DNA of 64,000 bases from Prochlorococcus sp. AG-402-I20 (GTDB taxonomy: Bacteria; Cyanobacteriota; Cyanobacteriia; PCC-6307; Cyanobiaceae). Below the pieces are notes generated by a model. The model had not been told where the DNA came from, did not search any database, and saw only the letters and a list, made by a program, of their open reading frames with translations. Where the stretch lies: NCBI GenBank assembly GCA_003216975.1, contig QCHY01000007.1, forward strand, positions 1 to 64,000, in the 5' to 3' direction. Positions 50,970 to 59,926 of the stretch are shown piece by piece (positions within the stretch are counted from its first letter, which is position 1; each line of letters opens with the position of its first letter). The position numbers and the translations under genes were made by a program.

Positions 50970-51027
50970 ATGTGAATAAATGTAAAGTATGAATTTTATA
51001 AATGGAAGATACGGTCATGTACGGCTT
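50970..51027 (-). promoter_or_regulatory. Shared hli upstream element
   Basis: On the minus strand AAGCCGTAC (51019-51027), 32 bases, TTTACATTTATTCACAT (50970-50986), then 17 bases to the ATG. Nearly identical to the element at 170-225. Confidence 0.5.
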
Positions 51028-51086
51028 ACTCACTTCATAAAGATCTTAAAGTCGAATGCCAACAAAACAATTCCAATGAAGATTAC

Positions 51087-51287
51087 TTAATGGATTAAAT
51101 ATAGAATTGCTAAATCCTGGTTAGATTCTGCGACTTTTCTTCTTAAAAAGGTTAATGCCTCATCATTCATACTTGATTCCGCAATCATTTTTTCTGCTTC
51201 ATTAATACCATGCTCAAGATTTTTAATTTTTAATTGAAGAACTTCCTTATCTTTTCTGCACTGCGCCAGTGTGAAGTCATCAATCAT
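51087..51287 (-). CDS. Coiled-coil small protein, 66 aa
   Basis: MIDDFTLAQCRKDKEVLQLK, KNLEHGINEAEKMIAESSMN, FLRRKVAESNQDLAILYLIH; continuous heptad-like helices. I use the ATG at 51287; an eight-residue hydrophobic extension is possible. Not recognised. Confidence 0.55.
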   Translation of the reverse strand: MIDDFTLAQCRKDKEVLQLKIKNLEHGINEAEKMIAESSMNDEALTFLRRKVAESNQDLAILYLIH

Positions 51288-51321
51288 TTTAGAAAATATT
51301 ATAAGCAGCAAAAAATTTTAC

Positions 51322-52053
51322 TTAGCTTAATAGGTCAAATATCATGTTTAAAAACTCTAATCTAGAATCTAATGTTTTATGACCAAATTCTTTTTGTTGT
51401 TGTTTTAAAATGGATTGACCGTCTGCCCCTAATGCTGAAGAAATAAATTTCTGGTCTTCTGAAATCCACGTATTAACCATCTCATCGTCAATCTCAACGT
51501 GAAATTGCATCCCATAAGCTAATGGACCAATACTAAATAATTGCTCCTTACATCTACAACTACTAGCGATAAGCTCTGCAGAATTAGGCAATAAAATTCT
51601 ATCTCCATGCCAATGCAAAACAGGGAAAGGATGTCTTAAAAGTCTTGTCAATTTAAAGTTATCTTCTAGAGATTTAGGAAAGATATTGTCCCACCCTATT
51701 TCAGCTAATGGTTGATGGGATACCTCCTCCTGAATCATTTCAACATCACCACCAGCTGCATAAGCTAAAAGTTGAGCACCCAAGCATACTCCTATCAACC
51801 CAACGCCTTGATTTAAGGCTTCTTTTATTAGACCAATTTCTTCAACAAGCCATGGATAAGTTGAAGTACCAATGTCTCTTATGCCCATAGGTCCACCCAA
51901 CACCAAAAGTAAATCTCCATTCCTAAGTTCTGGAAGAGAGTCTCCTAGATCCAAACGAAAAGTGCAAACACTAAATCCTCTTTCCTCAGCAAGATTGACA
52001 AACAATCCGGGTCGCTCGCGTTCTAAATGCTGAAGAACAAGTAAACGACTCAT
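51322..52053 (-). CDS. Class I glutamine amidotransferase-like protein
   Basis: 243 residues. LVLGGPMGIRD (50-60), the nucleophile elbow GVCLGAQLLA (Cys90) and YGMQFHVEIDD (His185, Glu187) complete the triad. Single-domain GATase1 of the GuaA-like group; the amination partner or substrate is unknown. Followed by a secreted small protein seven bases upstream on the same strand. Confidence 0.9.
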   Translation of the reverse strand: MSRLLVLQHLERERPGLFVNLAEERGFSVCTFRLDLGDSLPELRNGDLLLVLGGPMGIRDIGTSTYPWLVEEIGLIKEALNQGVGLIGVCLGAQLLAYAAGGDVEMIQEEVSHQPLAEIGWDNIFPKSLEDNFKLTRLLRHPFPVLHWHGDRILLPNSAELIASSCRCKEQLFSIGPLAYGMQFHVEIDDEMVNTWISEDQKFISSALGADGQSILKQQQKEFGHKTLDSRLEFLNMIFDLLS

Positions 52054-52060
52054 AAATAAA

Positions 52061-52306
52061 TTAAAAGTCTACATTTTCATTTGGCGTAAAAACCGAGCAA
52101 TACAACTTGATAAATAGCTCTGCCTCACTTTCATCTTTACCTTCATATTTGAGTTTAAGGTCTTTTATTGCGACCAAAGACGTTTTCTCTTTCAACCTAT
52201 ATCTTGCACAAGTATCTAGAACTTTAAACATTCGGGTTGTAACTGCTCCCGAAGGAGTGCTTAGGCCCAAAAAGACTGTAAATAATAGTAAATATTTCAT
52301 ATACAT
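52061..52306 (-). CDS. Secreted small protein, 81 aa
   Basis: Signal peptide KYLLLFTVFLGLSTPSGAV, then LDTCARYRLKEKTSLVAIKD and ELFIKLYCSVFTPN; two cysteines may pair. Seven bases before the amidotransferase gene. Not recognised. Confidence 0.6.
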   Translation of the reverse strand: MYMKYLLLFTVFLGLSTPSGAVTTRMFKVLDTCARYRLKEKTSLVAIKDLKLKYEGKDESEAELFIKLYCSVFTPNENVDF

Positions 52307-52309
52307 AAT

Positions 52310-52444
52310 TCAATCATCTTTTTTAGATAAAGCTCTAGAACGTTGGAACCATTTATTGCTTTTATACAAAAGGAGAAACATTGTAGACAAAAGAAAAAAA
52401 GTAAGCGCTTCTAAATAAATAAAAAAATGATCATTCAAATTCAT
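52310..52444 (-). CDS. Single-span membrane peptide, 44 aa
   Basis: MNLNDHFFIYLEALTFFLLS, then TMFLLLYKSNKWFQRSRALS; one helix, basic tail. Directly upstream of 52061-52306. Confidence 0.5.
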   Translation of the reverse strand: MNLNDHFFIYLEALTFFLLSTMFLLLYKSNKWFQRSRALSKKDD

Positions 52445-52466
52445 ATTTTTCTTAATTTACATTTGA

Positions 52467-52712
52467 TTAAAGTTGCTTGAGTTCTTCATCTGTTAATGAG
52501 CAAAAACCACCTGAGCATCTTTCAGATTTATTTAAATCTGCAACGGACTCCGATCCACCGATAATTAAATTATGATTTGACATTTTATAAAATTTCTCGT
52601 GAACAGAATCACTAAATTTTTTTTCCTTCTCATACTCTAATTCGCACGGATCAATGTTGTCATCAAACCACTCATCGTATTGAATATAATTTGACTTTGC
52701 ATAATATGTCAT
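52467..52712 (-). CDS. Acidic protein with Cys-Gly-Gly-Cys segment, 81 aa
   Basis: YDEWFDDNIDPCELEYEKEK, then ESVADLNKSERCSGGFCSLT and DEELKQL. Soluble, mostly charged; three cysteines. The end LTDEELKQL resembles the leader of Nif11-type RiPP precursors but is at the wrong end. Not recognised. Confidence 0.55.
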   Translation of the reverse strand: MTYYAKSNYIQYDEWFDDNIDPCELEYEKEKKFSDSVHEKFYKMSNHNLIIGGSESVADLNKSERCSGGFCSLTDEELKQL

Positions 52713-52763
52713 ATAACTAGACTAATACGACATAGATATAAATACCACCCATTCAAGTCAAAG

Positions 52764-52859
52764 CTAATTTGGTTGTTTTTCAACAAGTTCCTTAAGATAT
52801 TTCTTTTTGAGTAGCTTTTTTCTTTCTTTCAAGAACCTTTTTAATTGTTGTAACTTCAA
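52764..52859 (-). CDS. Possible basic peptide, 31 aa, TTG start
   Basis: Reads KLQQLKRFLKERKKLLKKKY then LKELVEKQPN; a single very basic helix. Low-complexity A-rich DNA makes chance plausible. Confidence 0.25.
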   Translation of the reverse strand: MKLQQLKRFLKERKKLLKKKYLKELVEKQPN

Positions 52860-52902
52860 ATCGATCGGTGAAGATATTCGGCAGATTCAATGTACATCAA
52901 AG

Positions 52903-53277
52903 TTATTTTGATGGAGTGCATTTTGGAGAACTATCATTTGCATCAAGCTTTTGAATTTTGGATATATCCAAATCAGATATCTCCAGCCCATAAAGTTCAG
53001 CGATCTTAGTCATCGCCAAACCTTCTGCACCTTTCCATGCTTCTGCTAATACTGACCAGGTTTTTTGACTAAATTCAACTCCCAGATTTTCGTTGTTAGC
53101 TCTTTTTTTATCTATCTCCACCACTTTCTTTAGCCCCTCAGTAGACAGGTGACTTTTAATCCTTAAGAAAACAACCTCCAACATTGAGTAATAAAACTTT
53201 TCCATTGCTTTGTTATATGCCCATTCAGCTTCCTTTTGCGCCTTTTTTGCAGATTCAGTTGTAATCTCCATACTCAT
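52903..53277 (-). CDS. Helical protein, 124 aa
   Basis: SAKKAQKEAEWAYNKAMEKF, LSTEGLKKVVEIDKKRANNE, WSVLAEAWKGAEGLAMTKIA; soluble and all-helical. The start may be MEIT (53271). Not recognised. Confidence 0.6.
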   Translation of the reverse strand: MSMEITTESAKKAQKEAEWAYNKAMEKFYYSMLEVVFLRIKSHLSTEGLKKVVEIDKKRANNENLGVEFSQKTWSVLAEAWKGAEGLAMTKIAELYGLEISDLDISKIQKLDANDSSPKCTPSK

Positions 53278-53464
53278 TTTTTCTTTAAGGAAGTGGGTTC
53301 TTTCTTATATTGTAGTTATCTGAGTTAAGTCTTTAAAAATAAAATTTGAAAATCAGCTCGTAAAAAAATAATTTAAATAAGTGCTATCCTCAAAATAAAA
53401 TAACTTTTTACAAACTGCTCTTTCCATTAAACCTATTGTCTTGTCGATTACATTCTATTGAAAA

Positions 53465-53749
53465 ATGTCTTTAGAGCTTACAGATTTAATCAAGGATTTT
53501 ATAGCAACAAACCTCCTATCAAAAGTTGAACTAGATTTCTTGGAGAGTGAACTGTGGGAGACCCTCGAGCATATAGATGAAATAACTTCCTTAACCTCTG
53601 CTCCAGTCAATATTTCTAAAGAATTGAAATTAAAAGATGGTTCATCATGGCAATTATGTTGTGCAGCAGTACTTGATGATGCAAGACCAAAAAAAAACTC
53701 TCGAACAGAGCAACTTAGAAAATTAATAGAAAAATATTCTCTCCAATAG
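53465..53749 (+). CDS. GSSW-motif protein, 94 aa
   Basis: SKVELDFLESELWETLEHID, then APVNISKELKLKDGSSWQLC and CAAVLDDARPKKNSRTEQLR. Fourth member of the family with 19452, 22792 and 31641. Helix, short linker, GSSW, then ILD/VLDxxxP. Unknown function. Confidence 0.68.
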   Translation: MSLELTDLIKDFIATNLLSKVELDFLESELWETLEHIDEITSLTSAPVNISKELKLKDGSSWQLCCAAVLDDARPKKNSRTEQLRKLIEKYSLQ

Positions 53750-53793
53750 TTATCCTTCTCTAAAATTAAAATTTTTCACTAGATATTTAAATC

Positions 53794-54270
53794 TCACTTA
53801 TTTGATAAAATTATCTTTCTTAATTTATAAAAAAACATTCCTGTTTTCTCATAAAGATGTTTTGGTTTTTTTTTAAGTTCTAAATCATATGGATTGATAA
53901 AAATAGTCAACAATATTCTAAAGGCAATATAAAAATTTTTACTAGACTTTATATCCTGATATTTTTCATTTCTCAATTTATTAATTATACGCTTATCTAA
54001 AAAAGCCTCTAGAGAGTTAAGGGCTATATCTTTCTCCCTTTTACTGATTGTAGATAACAAAACCATCAATCCTTTTATTGATGAATCATCTCCACTAATA
54101 ACGTTTTCAAGAACACTTCGATAAAGATTCTCCCATTTGTAAGGTTCGTTCCTAAAAAGGTTAGAAGCAGGTTCCTTTGAATTAAGCTTTAATAGTCTCT
54201 TGTTTTCATCATTCTCGTCTTGAGCAGAATTCCAATATTCATACAAAGGCGATGATTGAGCGATATTCAT
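53794..54270 (-). CDS. Hypothetical protein, 158 aa
   Basis: SSPLYEYWNSAQDENDENKR, ENVISGDDSSIKGLMVLLST, then FLDKRIINKLRNEKYQDIKS and a basic C-terminus. Predominantly helical, no membrane segment certain. Not recognised. Confidence 0.55.
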   Translation of the reverse strand: MNIAQSSPLYEYWNSAQDENDENKRLLKLNSKEPASNLFRNEPYKWENLYRSVLENVISGDDSSIKGLMVLLSTISKREKDIALNSLEAFLDKRIINKLRNEKYQDIKSSKNFYIAFRILLTIFINPYDLELKKKPKHLYEKTGMFFYKLRKIILSNK

Positions 54271-54583
54271 ATCTGGTTAGTGAGAATGAAGGAAAATTAG
54301 AAATTACTTTTACTTGGGTATACATTTTTACATCAGTGCATTGCATTTAGAACTATTATTTCACAAGTGTATAAGTCTGTTTAATTATCTGCTATCCATT
54401 TAAAATCAAATAAAAATACTGTTCCTAAATCAATATTTGATTCACTTCTTTTAAGTAGTATTACTAAATAAAGAATAGATAATATAAAAAGAAGTACTTA
54501 AGTCCATATTATATGGATAAACATAAAAATTTTTTCATCCACTATTTTATAGTCAAAGCTAAAGAATTATCTAAATGTAGTAG
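54271..54583. other. Gene-free AT-rich stretch
   Basis: No supported gene or structure seen; very A+T-rich sequence between two minus-strand genes. Confidence 0.4.
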
Positions 54584-54808
54584 CTAAAAATAACAAAAAG
54601 AACTCAAAAACCTCGAACAAAATATTTTTGCAGTATTTTTCACTCCTATTGAAAAATCATCAATATTTAGATTTAAAGCCTTTAAGGTTTTTGCGGCATC
54701 AATTTTACCGGCCGCAAAACTTTCACAAACGGAACTAACTTGATCAGTTCTTGATGCTTGCGTTTTTGTGGAAAATAAAAAGCAAAGGATATTGATAAGA
54801 AAAGAAAT
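54584..54808 (-). pseudogene. Secreted-protein-like frame without a standard start
   Basis: About 74 codons: ISFLINILCFLFSTKTQASR (signal-peptide-like), then SSVCESFAAGKIDAAKTLKA and LNLNIDDFSIGVKNTAKIFC. Protein-like with a probable disulfide, but no ATG, GTG or TTG is available before the signal; ATT at 54808 would be the only start. Either a non-canonical start or a gene that has lost its start. Confidence 0.4.
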
Positions 54809-54819
54809 TTTATTTGATT

Positions 54820-55023
54820 TTAGCTATTTTGAAAAGTTTTCTCCAATAAACTCACTTGAGCTCGAAATGCGTCACCTTTAGAACCGCATAATTTCTCATA
54901 CTCCGTTAAAGGAATCCAAGACCAATCAAGTCTTACAGTTAAAGACCAGAACATAATGATGTGACCAATAAAAAGGATGGGCCAATCAAGACCTATAAAT
55001 TCAGAATGAAAAACAGGATGCAT
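54820..55023 (-). CDS. Hydrophobic small protein, 67 aa
   Basis: MHPVFHSEFIGLDWPILFIG with a helix to about residue 30, then WIPLTEYEKLCGSKGDAFRA. Plausible membrane peptide, not recognised. Confidence 0.4.
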   Translation of the reverse strand: MHPVFHSEFIGLDWPILFIGHIIMFWSLTVRLDWSWIPLTEYEKLCGSKGDAFRAQVSLLEKTFQNS

Positions 55024-55319
55024 TACTAAATCATACAGAAACTGAAGAACTAACTTGTTTTGAACTCGCCAAGATGAAAAGAAGAACTGGAGAGCTACAA
55101 ACTCTTAGTATTTACAAGGCTAAAAACTTGTTGAGGGAAAGCGATGCAAGAAAAAAGAATGATATTTAATAATTTAACAACCTCTACTCTTGCTTAATGA
55201 ATGGTAAAGGTAGAGACAACCAGAAAGAGTGATGTAACGCAAAAAGAAAAAAAACCTTAAAAACTAATGCTTATAGTTGATTTTATCCTAAAAAAACATT
55301 GATTTAAAAATTTTATTTA

Positions 55320-55490
55320 ATGAGCGGCGACAATTTGATTGAAGAACAACCTCTAAAGTTTTACTCAGAAGAGGTAACTGAAACCAAAATCGCGCTAGTT
55401 CATCGCTTACTAATACTTAATGCTCAAAAAAATTCAATAGTAGATTTAGATAGAAAACACAAAGCATGGAGAAATGAATTAGCAAGTTAA
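55320..55490 (+). CDS. Small soluble protein, 56 aa
   Basis: MSGDNLIEEQPLKFYSEEVT, then KIALVHRLLILNAQKNSIVD and a basic end. Not recognised. Confidence 0.5.
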   Translation: MSGDNLIEEQPLKFYSEEVTETKIALVHRLLILNAQKNSIVDLDRKHKAWRNELAS

Positions 55491-55682
55491 AAAAATGCTC
55501 AGATGAGTTTAGAAAAATCTTTTTTATCAATAATTATCCATAATTCTTTTTCCAGCTTTGATAGATCTTAATTTCAAGCCATAAATCACTAAAAATCCTA
55601 GAGTAAAATCACTAATAATTTTTACCTACGATATATTCAATTGTATTGCTTTTAAATTAATTTTACTAGATCTATTGGATCA

Positions 55683-56096
55683 ATGATTAATCGATTTTTA
55701 ACTTTCTCCCTTTCAATTCTTGTTGTTCTTACGATTACCCCCCATAAAGCAAATGCAATAACAACTGATCTTCCAGAGTGTGTTGTCATAACTCACTGCG
55801 TGAGAGAAGACTTTAAAGTAAACGATTTAGAAAATGCTTTTAAAAAAGCAACCAAAATAGTTTCTGAAACAGCCAGAACAAAAATAGTTGAAAAAACTGA
55901 TTCATTTATTCATGCTGAAGCGAAGACAAAATGGAGAAGATATACCGATGATCTACTGCTCAAAGCAATTCCAGAAAAAGGTATTATACAAGTCAGATCA
56001 GAATCAAGAGTAGGAGTTGGAGATAATGGAGTTAATCAGAAGAGGGTTGACGATTTTTCTTATCGTCTAATGACAGAAAGAGACATCACTAACTGA
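55683..56096 (+). CDS. Secreted DUF1499-family protein, 137 aa
   Basis: Signal peptide (LSILVVLTITPHKANA), LPECVVITHCVREDFKVNDL, IVEKTDSFIHAEAKTKWRRY and IIQVRSESRVGVGDNGVNQK, the DUF1499 signature. Paralogue of 44208-44540, which lacks the signal. Probably periplasmic. Function unknown. Confidence 0.82.
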   Translation: MINRFLTFSLSILVVLTITPHKANAITTDLPECVVITHCVREDFKVNDLENAFKKATKIVSETARTKIVEKTDSFIHAEAKTKWRRYTDDLLLKAIPEKGIIQVRSESRVGVGDNGVNQKRVDDFSYRLMTERDITN

Positions 56097-56235
56097 CACA
56101 CATAAAATCAATTTTAATTACCCCTTTAAAGTCATTGATTTTAAACATAATAATTTTTTCGATTAAGTTTGTTTGCGAAGGTATGGCTTATGGGTAAAAA
56201 GTAAGTGATTTTTTATACAAATTGCTTTTCTTTTT

Positions 56236-56616
56236 ATGCTTCTAGCAGCATTTGAACCTGGTAGAGAAATGGCCATTGCCAACTTTTTCCTAGCCATTTT
56301 TTGTCTGTTTACCGTTGCCCTTCCTTTCTTACTCATCACCCGTGGAGACAAAACAGAAGAAAATCGGGACTTCATTGCAGCAACAGTTAACCCATGGTCT
56401 CAAGTTGTTAAAGAAGCTGATTTAGCACAAGTGGTTCTATCTGAGATCACCTCGTCAGTAAAAATGGAACCCAATCTGGAAATTGCTTCTGAGAAAAATG
56501 TCGAGCCGAGCCTAGATTCAGGAGACGTTATTTCTCTAGAAATAAAGGGAAGTGATGAATTAGATGAGTCAATGACTCAAACATTACCTGCGGAGGAAGA
56601 ATTATTAGCTGCTTGA
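56236..56616 (+). CDS. Membrane protein with acidic tail, 126 aa
   Basis: Helix NFFLAIFCLFTVALPFLLIT (residues 16-35), then a conserved-looking segment DFIAATVNPWSQVVKEADLA and a long acidic disordered tail. MAIANFF (56269) is an alternative start. Ends with the bidirectional hairpin 56651-56693. Confidence 0.55.
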   Translation: MLLAAFEPGREMAIANFFLAIFCLFTVALPFLLITRGDKTEENRDFIAATVNPWSQVVKEADLAQVVLSEITSSVKMEPNLEIASEKNVEPSLDSGDVISLEIKGSDELDESMTQTLPAEEELLAA

Positions 56617-56650
56617 AAGATCTACACACTACTAGTAAATTCTGATTGTC

Positions 56651-56693
56651 AGATAATTATCAAGGGGCAACTGAAGCCCCTTGATAATTATCT
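56651..56693. terminator. Long bidirectional hairpin
   Basis: AGATAATTATCAAGGGGC pairs perfectly (18 bp) with its complement, with a 7-base loop AACTGAA. It lies between two convergent genes. The G+C part plus A/T arms suits termination in both directions. Confidence 0.75.
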
Positions 56694-56695
56694 TT

Positions 56696-56890
56696 TTAAC
56701 TTTTGGTTTCCATATGATTCATATATAGAACATGAGGGTGTTTATTCCCCCCTTCACTAGCGTCTATCCATTCTTTGTATTCCTCTCTTAATGCTTGACT
56801 GTCTTTCTCACCTAATTCTTTTATCCTTTGGAAAGTGTCCTTCATGGTCACGTCAAGCGTTCTTTTTAAACTTATCGAAGGTATCTTCAT
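56696..56890 (-). CDS. Small soluble protein, 64 aa
   Basis: MKIPSISLKRTLDVTMKDTF, ELGEKDSQALREEYKEWIDA, then HPHVLYMNHMETKS. Helical. Not recognised. Confidence 0.55.
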   Translation of the reverse strand: MKIPSISLKRTLDVTMKDTFQRIKELGEKDSQALREEYKEWIDASEGGNKHPHVLYMNHMETKS

Positions 56891-57206
56891 ACTAAATTGC
56901 TCACCAAAGAATCAGTAATGAAGGAACAAACCACAAATGCAAATGTCATTGCCAAAGGTTTTTGAAATAGTTCATTTGTTGAGTTCATTTAAATATCTAT
57001 CTACTAGCGAAGCATGCTAATGAAGCACAGTAAATAAAAAGCAAACACATTTCCAGTGGTTTACGTGTAAAAACGGAGAGGTAAAATTGAGCTGATTTCA
57101 TATAAATATGATCTTAACTTTTGATTCATGCTGCGTGTTCGGGTTCCCCATATAACATTGCATATAAATAAGTTGTGAAGATTAGCTAGATCGCCATTAT
57201 GAAAAT

Positions 57207-57536
57207 ATGAAGCGCTTATTTCCTCTATTATTAATAGCCTTGGTTATCTTATTTTCTTCAGTCATATCAGTTAATGCTGAGTCGGAATTTGAGATGTATT
57301 TAAGTGATTTTTATCAAAAACAAGAAAAAGCAAGCAAAATACTGAAAGAAATTGAGACAGATTTAAAAGATGGATCCAGAGACAGAGTTTGTGCAAGACA
57401 AAGAGAAGCTGCTAGCTATGGTATAGAAGCTACGGAGTCGTTGATTAAAGCATTTAAAATAAATGGTTCCAAAACTGAAATGGAGAATCTTCGAGCAGGG
57501 CTAGATAAATGGAAAGAGTTGAGGGACTATTGCTAA
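57207..57536 (+). CDS. Secreted helical protein, 109 aa
   Basis: Signal peptide (LFPLLLIALVILFSSVISVNA, cleavage after NA), then a helical mature part DFYQKQEKASKILKEIETDL and EATESLIKAFKINGSKTEME; two cysteines (RVCARQ and final YC). Probably periplasmic. Not recognised. Confidence 0.62.
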   Translation: MKRLFPLLLIALVILFSSVISVNAESEFEMYLSDFYQKQEKASKILKEIETDLKDGSRDRVCARQREAASYGIEATESLIKAFKINGSKTEMENLRAGLDKWKELRDYC

Positions 57537-57558
57537 CAACCTTCCTCTTACAAAATAA

Positions 57559-57807
57559 ATGAATGTATTAGTTATTATTTTTTTTATTGCCGCAATATGG
57601 CTCATAAGAAAATTGGCATGGAATGTAGAAGAGGGAACTAATCAACAAAGAGAATGGAATCCAGAGTTAAATACAAAAAACTTCGAAATGCATGAAAGAA
57701 GACTTGAACAATTTTCAAAGTCAAAATACAAAAACCGTATGTTCTATATCGGGGCAGATGGTACTTGCTACTATTACTCAGCTACTGGAAGGAAAACTTT
57801 TTGCTAA
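57559..57807 (+). CDS. Membrane-anchored protein, 82 aa
   Basis: Anchor NVLVIIFFIAAIWLIRKLA, a charged helical middle (MHERRLEQFSKSKYKNR), and MFYIGADGTCYYYSATGRKT then FC. The last part resembles the small beta-motif GxxGxxYYYSxxGRR seen in picocyanobacterial proteins. Its stop overlaps the next ATG. Confidence 0.6.
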   Translation: MNVLVIIFFIAAIWLIRKLAWNVEEGTNQQREWNPELNTKNFEMHERRLEQFSKSKYKNRMFYIGADGTCYYYSATGRKTFC

Positions 57808-57947
57808 TGGATGGAATATCTCAATGGATTATTGCTGCTTTAATTGGAACATCTATTGCCGCATTCTTAGCTTGGTTTAATAAATCCGGTTCGGACTTTA
57901 AAGAGGGATTTGAGCCAAAGAACAAAAAGACGAGAAAGAAAAAATAA
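57807..57947 (+). CDS. Membrane peptide, 46 aa
   Basis: MDGISQWIIAALIGTSIAAF, then a Lys-rich cytoplasmic tail. ATG overlaps the TAA of the previous gene, which sets this start instead of an upstream one. Confidence 0.55.
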   Translation: MDGISQWIIAALIGTSIAAFLAWFNKSGSDFKEGFEPKNKKTRKKK

Positions 57948-57990
57948 ATTGCATCTTCTAGAAAATCATAAAGCTATGTGCGCACACCAT

Positions 57991-58095
57991 TTAGAACTCA
58001 ATAAGCCGAGAGGCAACAAGCATCTGAGGTATAACTAGAGCAATCACAATGAAAATAATCAATCTACTTAAAACGAAAAGAGGTAAATTATTCAC
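57991..58095 (-). CDS. Possible membrane peptide, 34 aa, GTG start
   Basis: NNLPLFVLSRLIIFIVIALV then IPQMLVASRLIEF. One or two helices; GTG start. Short. Confidence 0.35.
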   Translation of the reverse strand: MNNLPLFVLSRLIIFIVIALVIPQMLVASRLIEF

Positions 58096-58141
58096 ATGAA
58101 TAAGCGCCTAAAAATTTTTAATCCCGGATAAATCAATATTA

Positions 58142-58426
58142 TTAACTTCCCACTCCAGTAAAAACAAATCCATTAAGAATACAGAAATCATAAGCAAAAA
58201 GCTTTAAAACTTTAGGCATCTCAACCCATTTCATTTCTTCAATTTTATTTAATTGCTCTGAACTTAGATTCTCTGCTTTAGCATATTCCTCCATCATCTT
58301 TGACCAACTATCAGAATAAATATCTACGTAAAATGCCTTTTGATTTTGATCAAAGAAATTAATTTTATCTTGCTTTGTTCTAACCTTTTTAGACAGTTGC
58401 TTATAGTATTCAATGTCCGATGTCAT
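58142..58426 (-). CDS. Hypothetical protein, 94 aa
   Basis: MTSDIEYYKQLSKKVRTKQD, KMMEEYAKAENLSSEQLNKI, then VEMPKVLKLFAYDFCILNGF. Soluble helical N-terminal part, hydrophobic end. Not recognised. Confidence 0.55.
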   Translation of the reverse strand: MTSDIEYYKQLSKKVRTKQDKINFFDQNQKAFYVDIYSDSWSKMMEEYAKAENLSSEQLNKIEEMKWVEMPKVLKLFAYDFCILNGFVFTGVGS

Positions 58427-58612
58427 GATTATTTGTTTATTAGAAAATCTAACCTAATAAATTTACTTTTAAAAAGTGATGAGATGTTCAAAATCTATAC
58501 ATTAAGTAGTCTGCAAAATCAACGTTGAACTGATTTACCGTTTAAAGTGGAAAAGATAAAATATAGAAACAAAATCAACTTGGAAATCATAAGAACTTCA
58601 TCATTTTGATTA

Positions 58613-58858
58613 TTAATCCCACTGTGGGGCAACACGTCTCCATCCAGTTGACAATAATTCTCTCCATAGTCTTATTGCCAACTCTCTTCTCATCCTTTTG
58701 CGATTTTTTAAAAGTGGAGGTCCATTTGATTCAAGTCTTCCCCTCTCAACCCAAACCTTAGAGTTTTGATCCCAGCTCTGCCAATCATATCGAAACCTCA
58801 GTATCCATAAACCATTTACTTGCCTAATCCAACCATCTCGCTTCATAGAAACAAACAA
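58613..58858 (-). CDS. DUF1651-family protein, 81 aa
   Basis: DGWIRQVNGLWILRFRYDWQ, then RRELAIRLWRELLSTGWRRV and APQW. The W..W.xRFxxD...R..A..LW..LL..GWxxxxPxW pattern is DUF1651, restricted to marine picocyanobacteria. MKRDGW (58846) is an alternative start. Paralogue at 63481-63744. Confidence 0.8.
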   Translation of the reverse strand: MFVSMKRDGWIRQVNGLWILRFRYDWQSWDQNSKVWVERGRLESNGPPLLKNRKRMRRELAIRLWRELLSTGWRRVAPQWD

Positions 58859-59044
58859 GTTAGTAGAACAATCATACCAGAAACATTGCTGGTACGTTTA
58901 GTGTAACTTTTTGGATGAAGCTTTATTTTTTCGTTTCGGAAGAGCTGTCATATCAGACTTAGAAATGCTGAATGGAGTAAACAATTTCATATTGTTGGTA
59001 ATCATTTCGAATATGTATTTTAAAATCACCAAAAAATTTAATGC

Positions 59045-59164
59045 ATGGGTGAAACTACCCTAAAAATATTCGCATTGCACTACAACATGAGAGGTGTAGG
59101 AGTAGCTGATTTTAGAAAAAAGAAAACTAGTAATGCTTACTCCCTAGAAGTTCATAATGATTGA
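59045..59164 (+). CDS. Possible small protein, 39 aa
   Basis: MGETTLKIFALHYNMRGVGV, then ADFRKKKTSNAYSLEVHND. Plausible but unsupported by neighbours. Confidence 0.35.
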   Translation: MGETTLKIFALHYNMRGVGVADFRKKKTSNAYSLEVHND

Positions 59165-59302
59165 AATTTTATTGACAACAGGTTCTGCATCAATTTTTAA
59201 GATGTCAGAAGCAAAAAACGAATTAAGAAAAAATCAAGAATAGATTTTAAAATCAAAATTCGATTTGAAGAGTTATTAAATTATTTTCGACTAGAAAACT
59301 TT

Positions 59303-59479
59303 TTAGGCAAAGCAAGTCCAATCCAGGTTCCGATGATTTGTTAGAAAAGGAGCTGGAGTGCAAACCTTCTCACCATCTGGTGTTACGTAGCACCTTTCAA
59401 TGCCCCAACTTCGTTCAATTATTTTCACCTTAGTTGAGCCTTTAGGTAAAGGAGATGCAGCAATTTGAGCTCTGGTCAT
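59303..59479 (-). CDS. RAQ/LPKG small protein, 58 aa
   Basis: MTRAQIAASPLPKGSTKVKI, then IERSWGIERCYVTPDGEKVC. Shares the order RAQ, LPKG, KIIE, YVxPDGxK with 43977-44126. Two of its three cysteines flank the YVTPDG turn. Function unknown. Confidence 0.6.
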   Translation of the reverse strand: MTRAQIAASPLPKGSTKVKIIERSWGIERCYVTPDGEKVCTPAPFLTNHRNLDWTCFA

Positions 59480-59926
59480 ATGAATATGTAACTATACATT
59501 TTTAGCTCCTGAAAAAGTTTTATCAATCGGTAAAAAAATCCATTGACATTGAATCAAGTACAAAACATACAAACTTAATAAAAATAAATTTGATAGCATA
59601 AGCTAGCATTCTTTTTTTGTAATTTTTGCAGCTAATTGAAATTGGTTATAGATATCGATCTTTCAAATCCGATTAAAGAAAGCGGATCATCTAAATGATT
59701 CTCATGCAGATATTCACCAAACAAGTAATTACTCAGTTCAAATGCAAATACTCTTACTACTAATGAAATTCCTGGTATAGCCAATAAACTGTCTTTAACG
59801 TAAAGGGTTAAGAGTCTAAGCCGTTTAAAAAGAAAACTTCATGTTAATAAGTGAAAGGAACATGACACCTCTCCTCCTATACCTTTGGAGAGAAAAAGAA
59901 TTAGAAGTTTTTTACAAAAAAAAGAA
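59480..59926. other. Gene-free stretch
   Basis: No frame of convincing composition. A weak stem CTCTCC/GGAGAG (about 59868-59893) lies near its end, without a T-tract. Nothing else seen. Confidence 0.4.

Noticed and set aside
52467..52712. RiPP (lanthipeptide) precursor
   Set aside because: The LTDEELKQL segment resembles a Nif11-type leader, but it is at the C-terminus after the cysteines, and no LanM or transporter is present.
56163..56375. Minus-strand 70-codon basic frame
   Set aside because: Antisense of the membrane protein 56236-56616.
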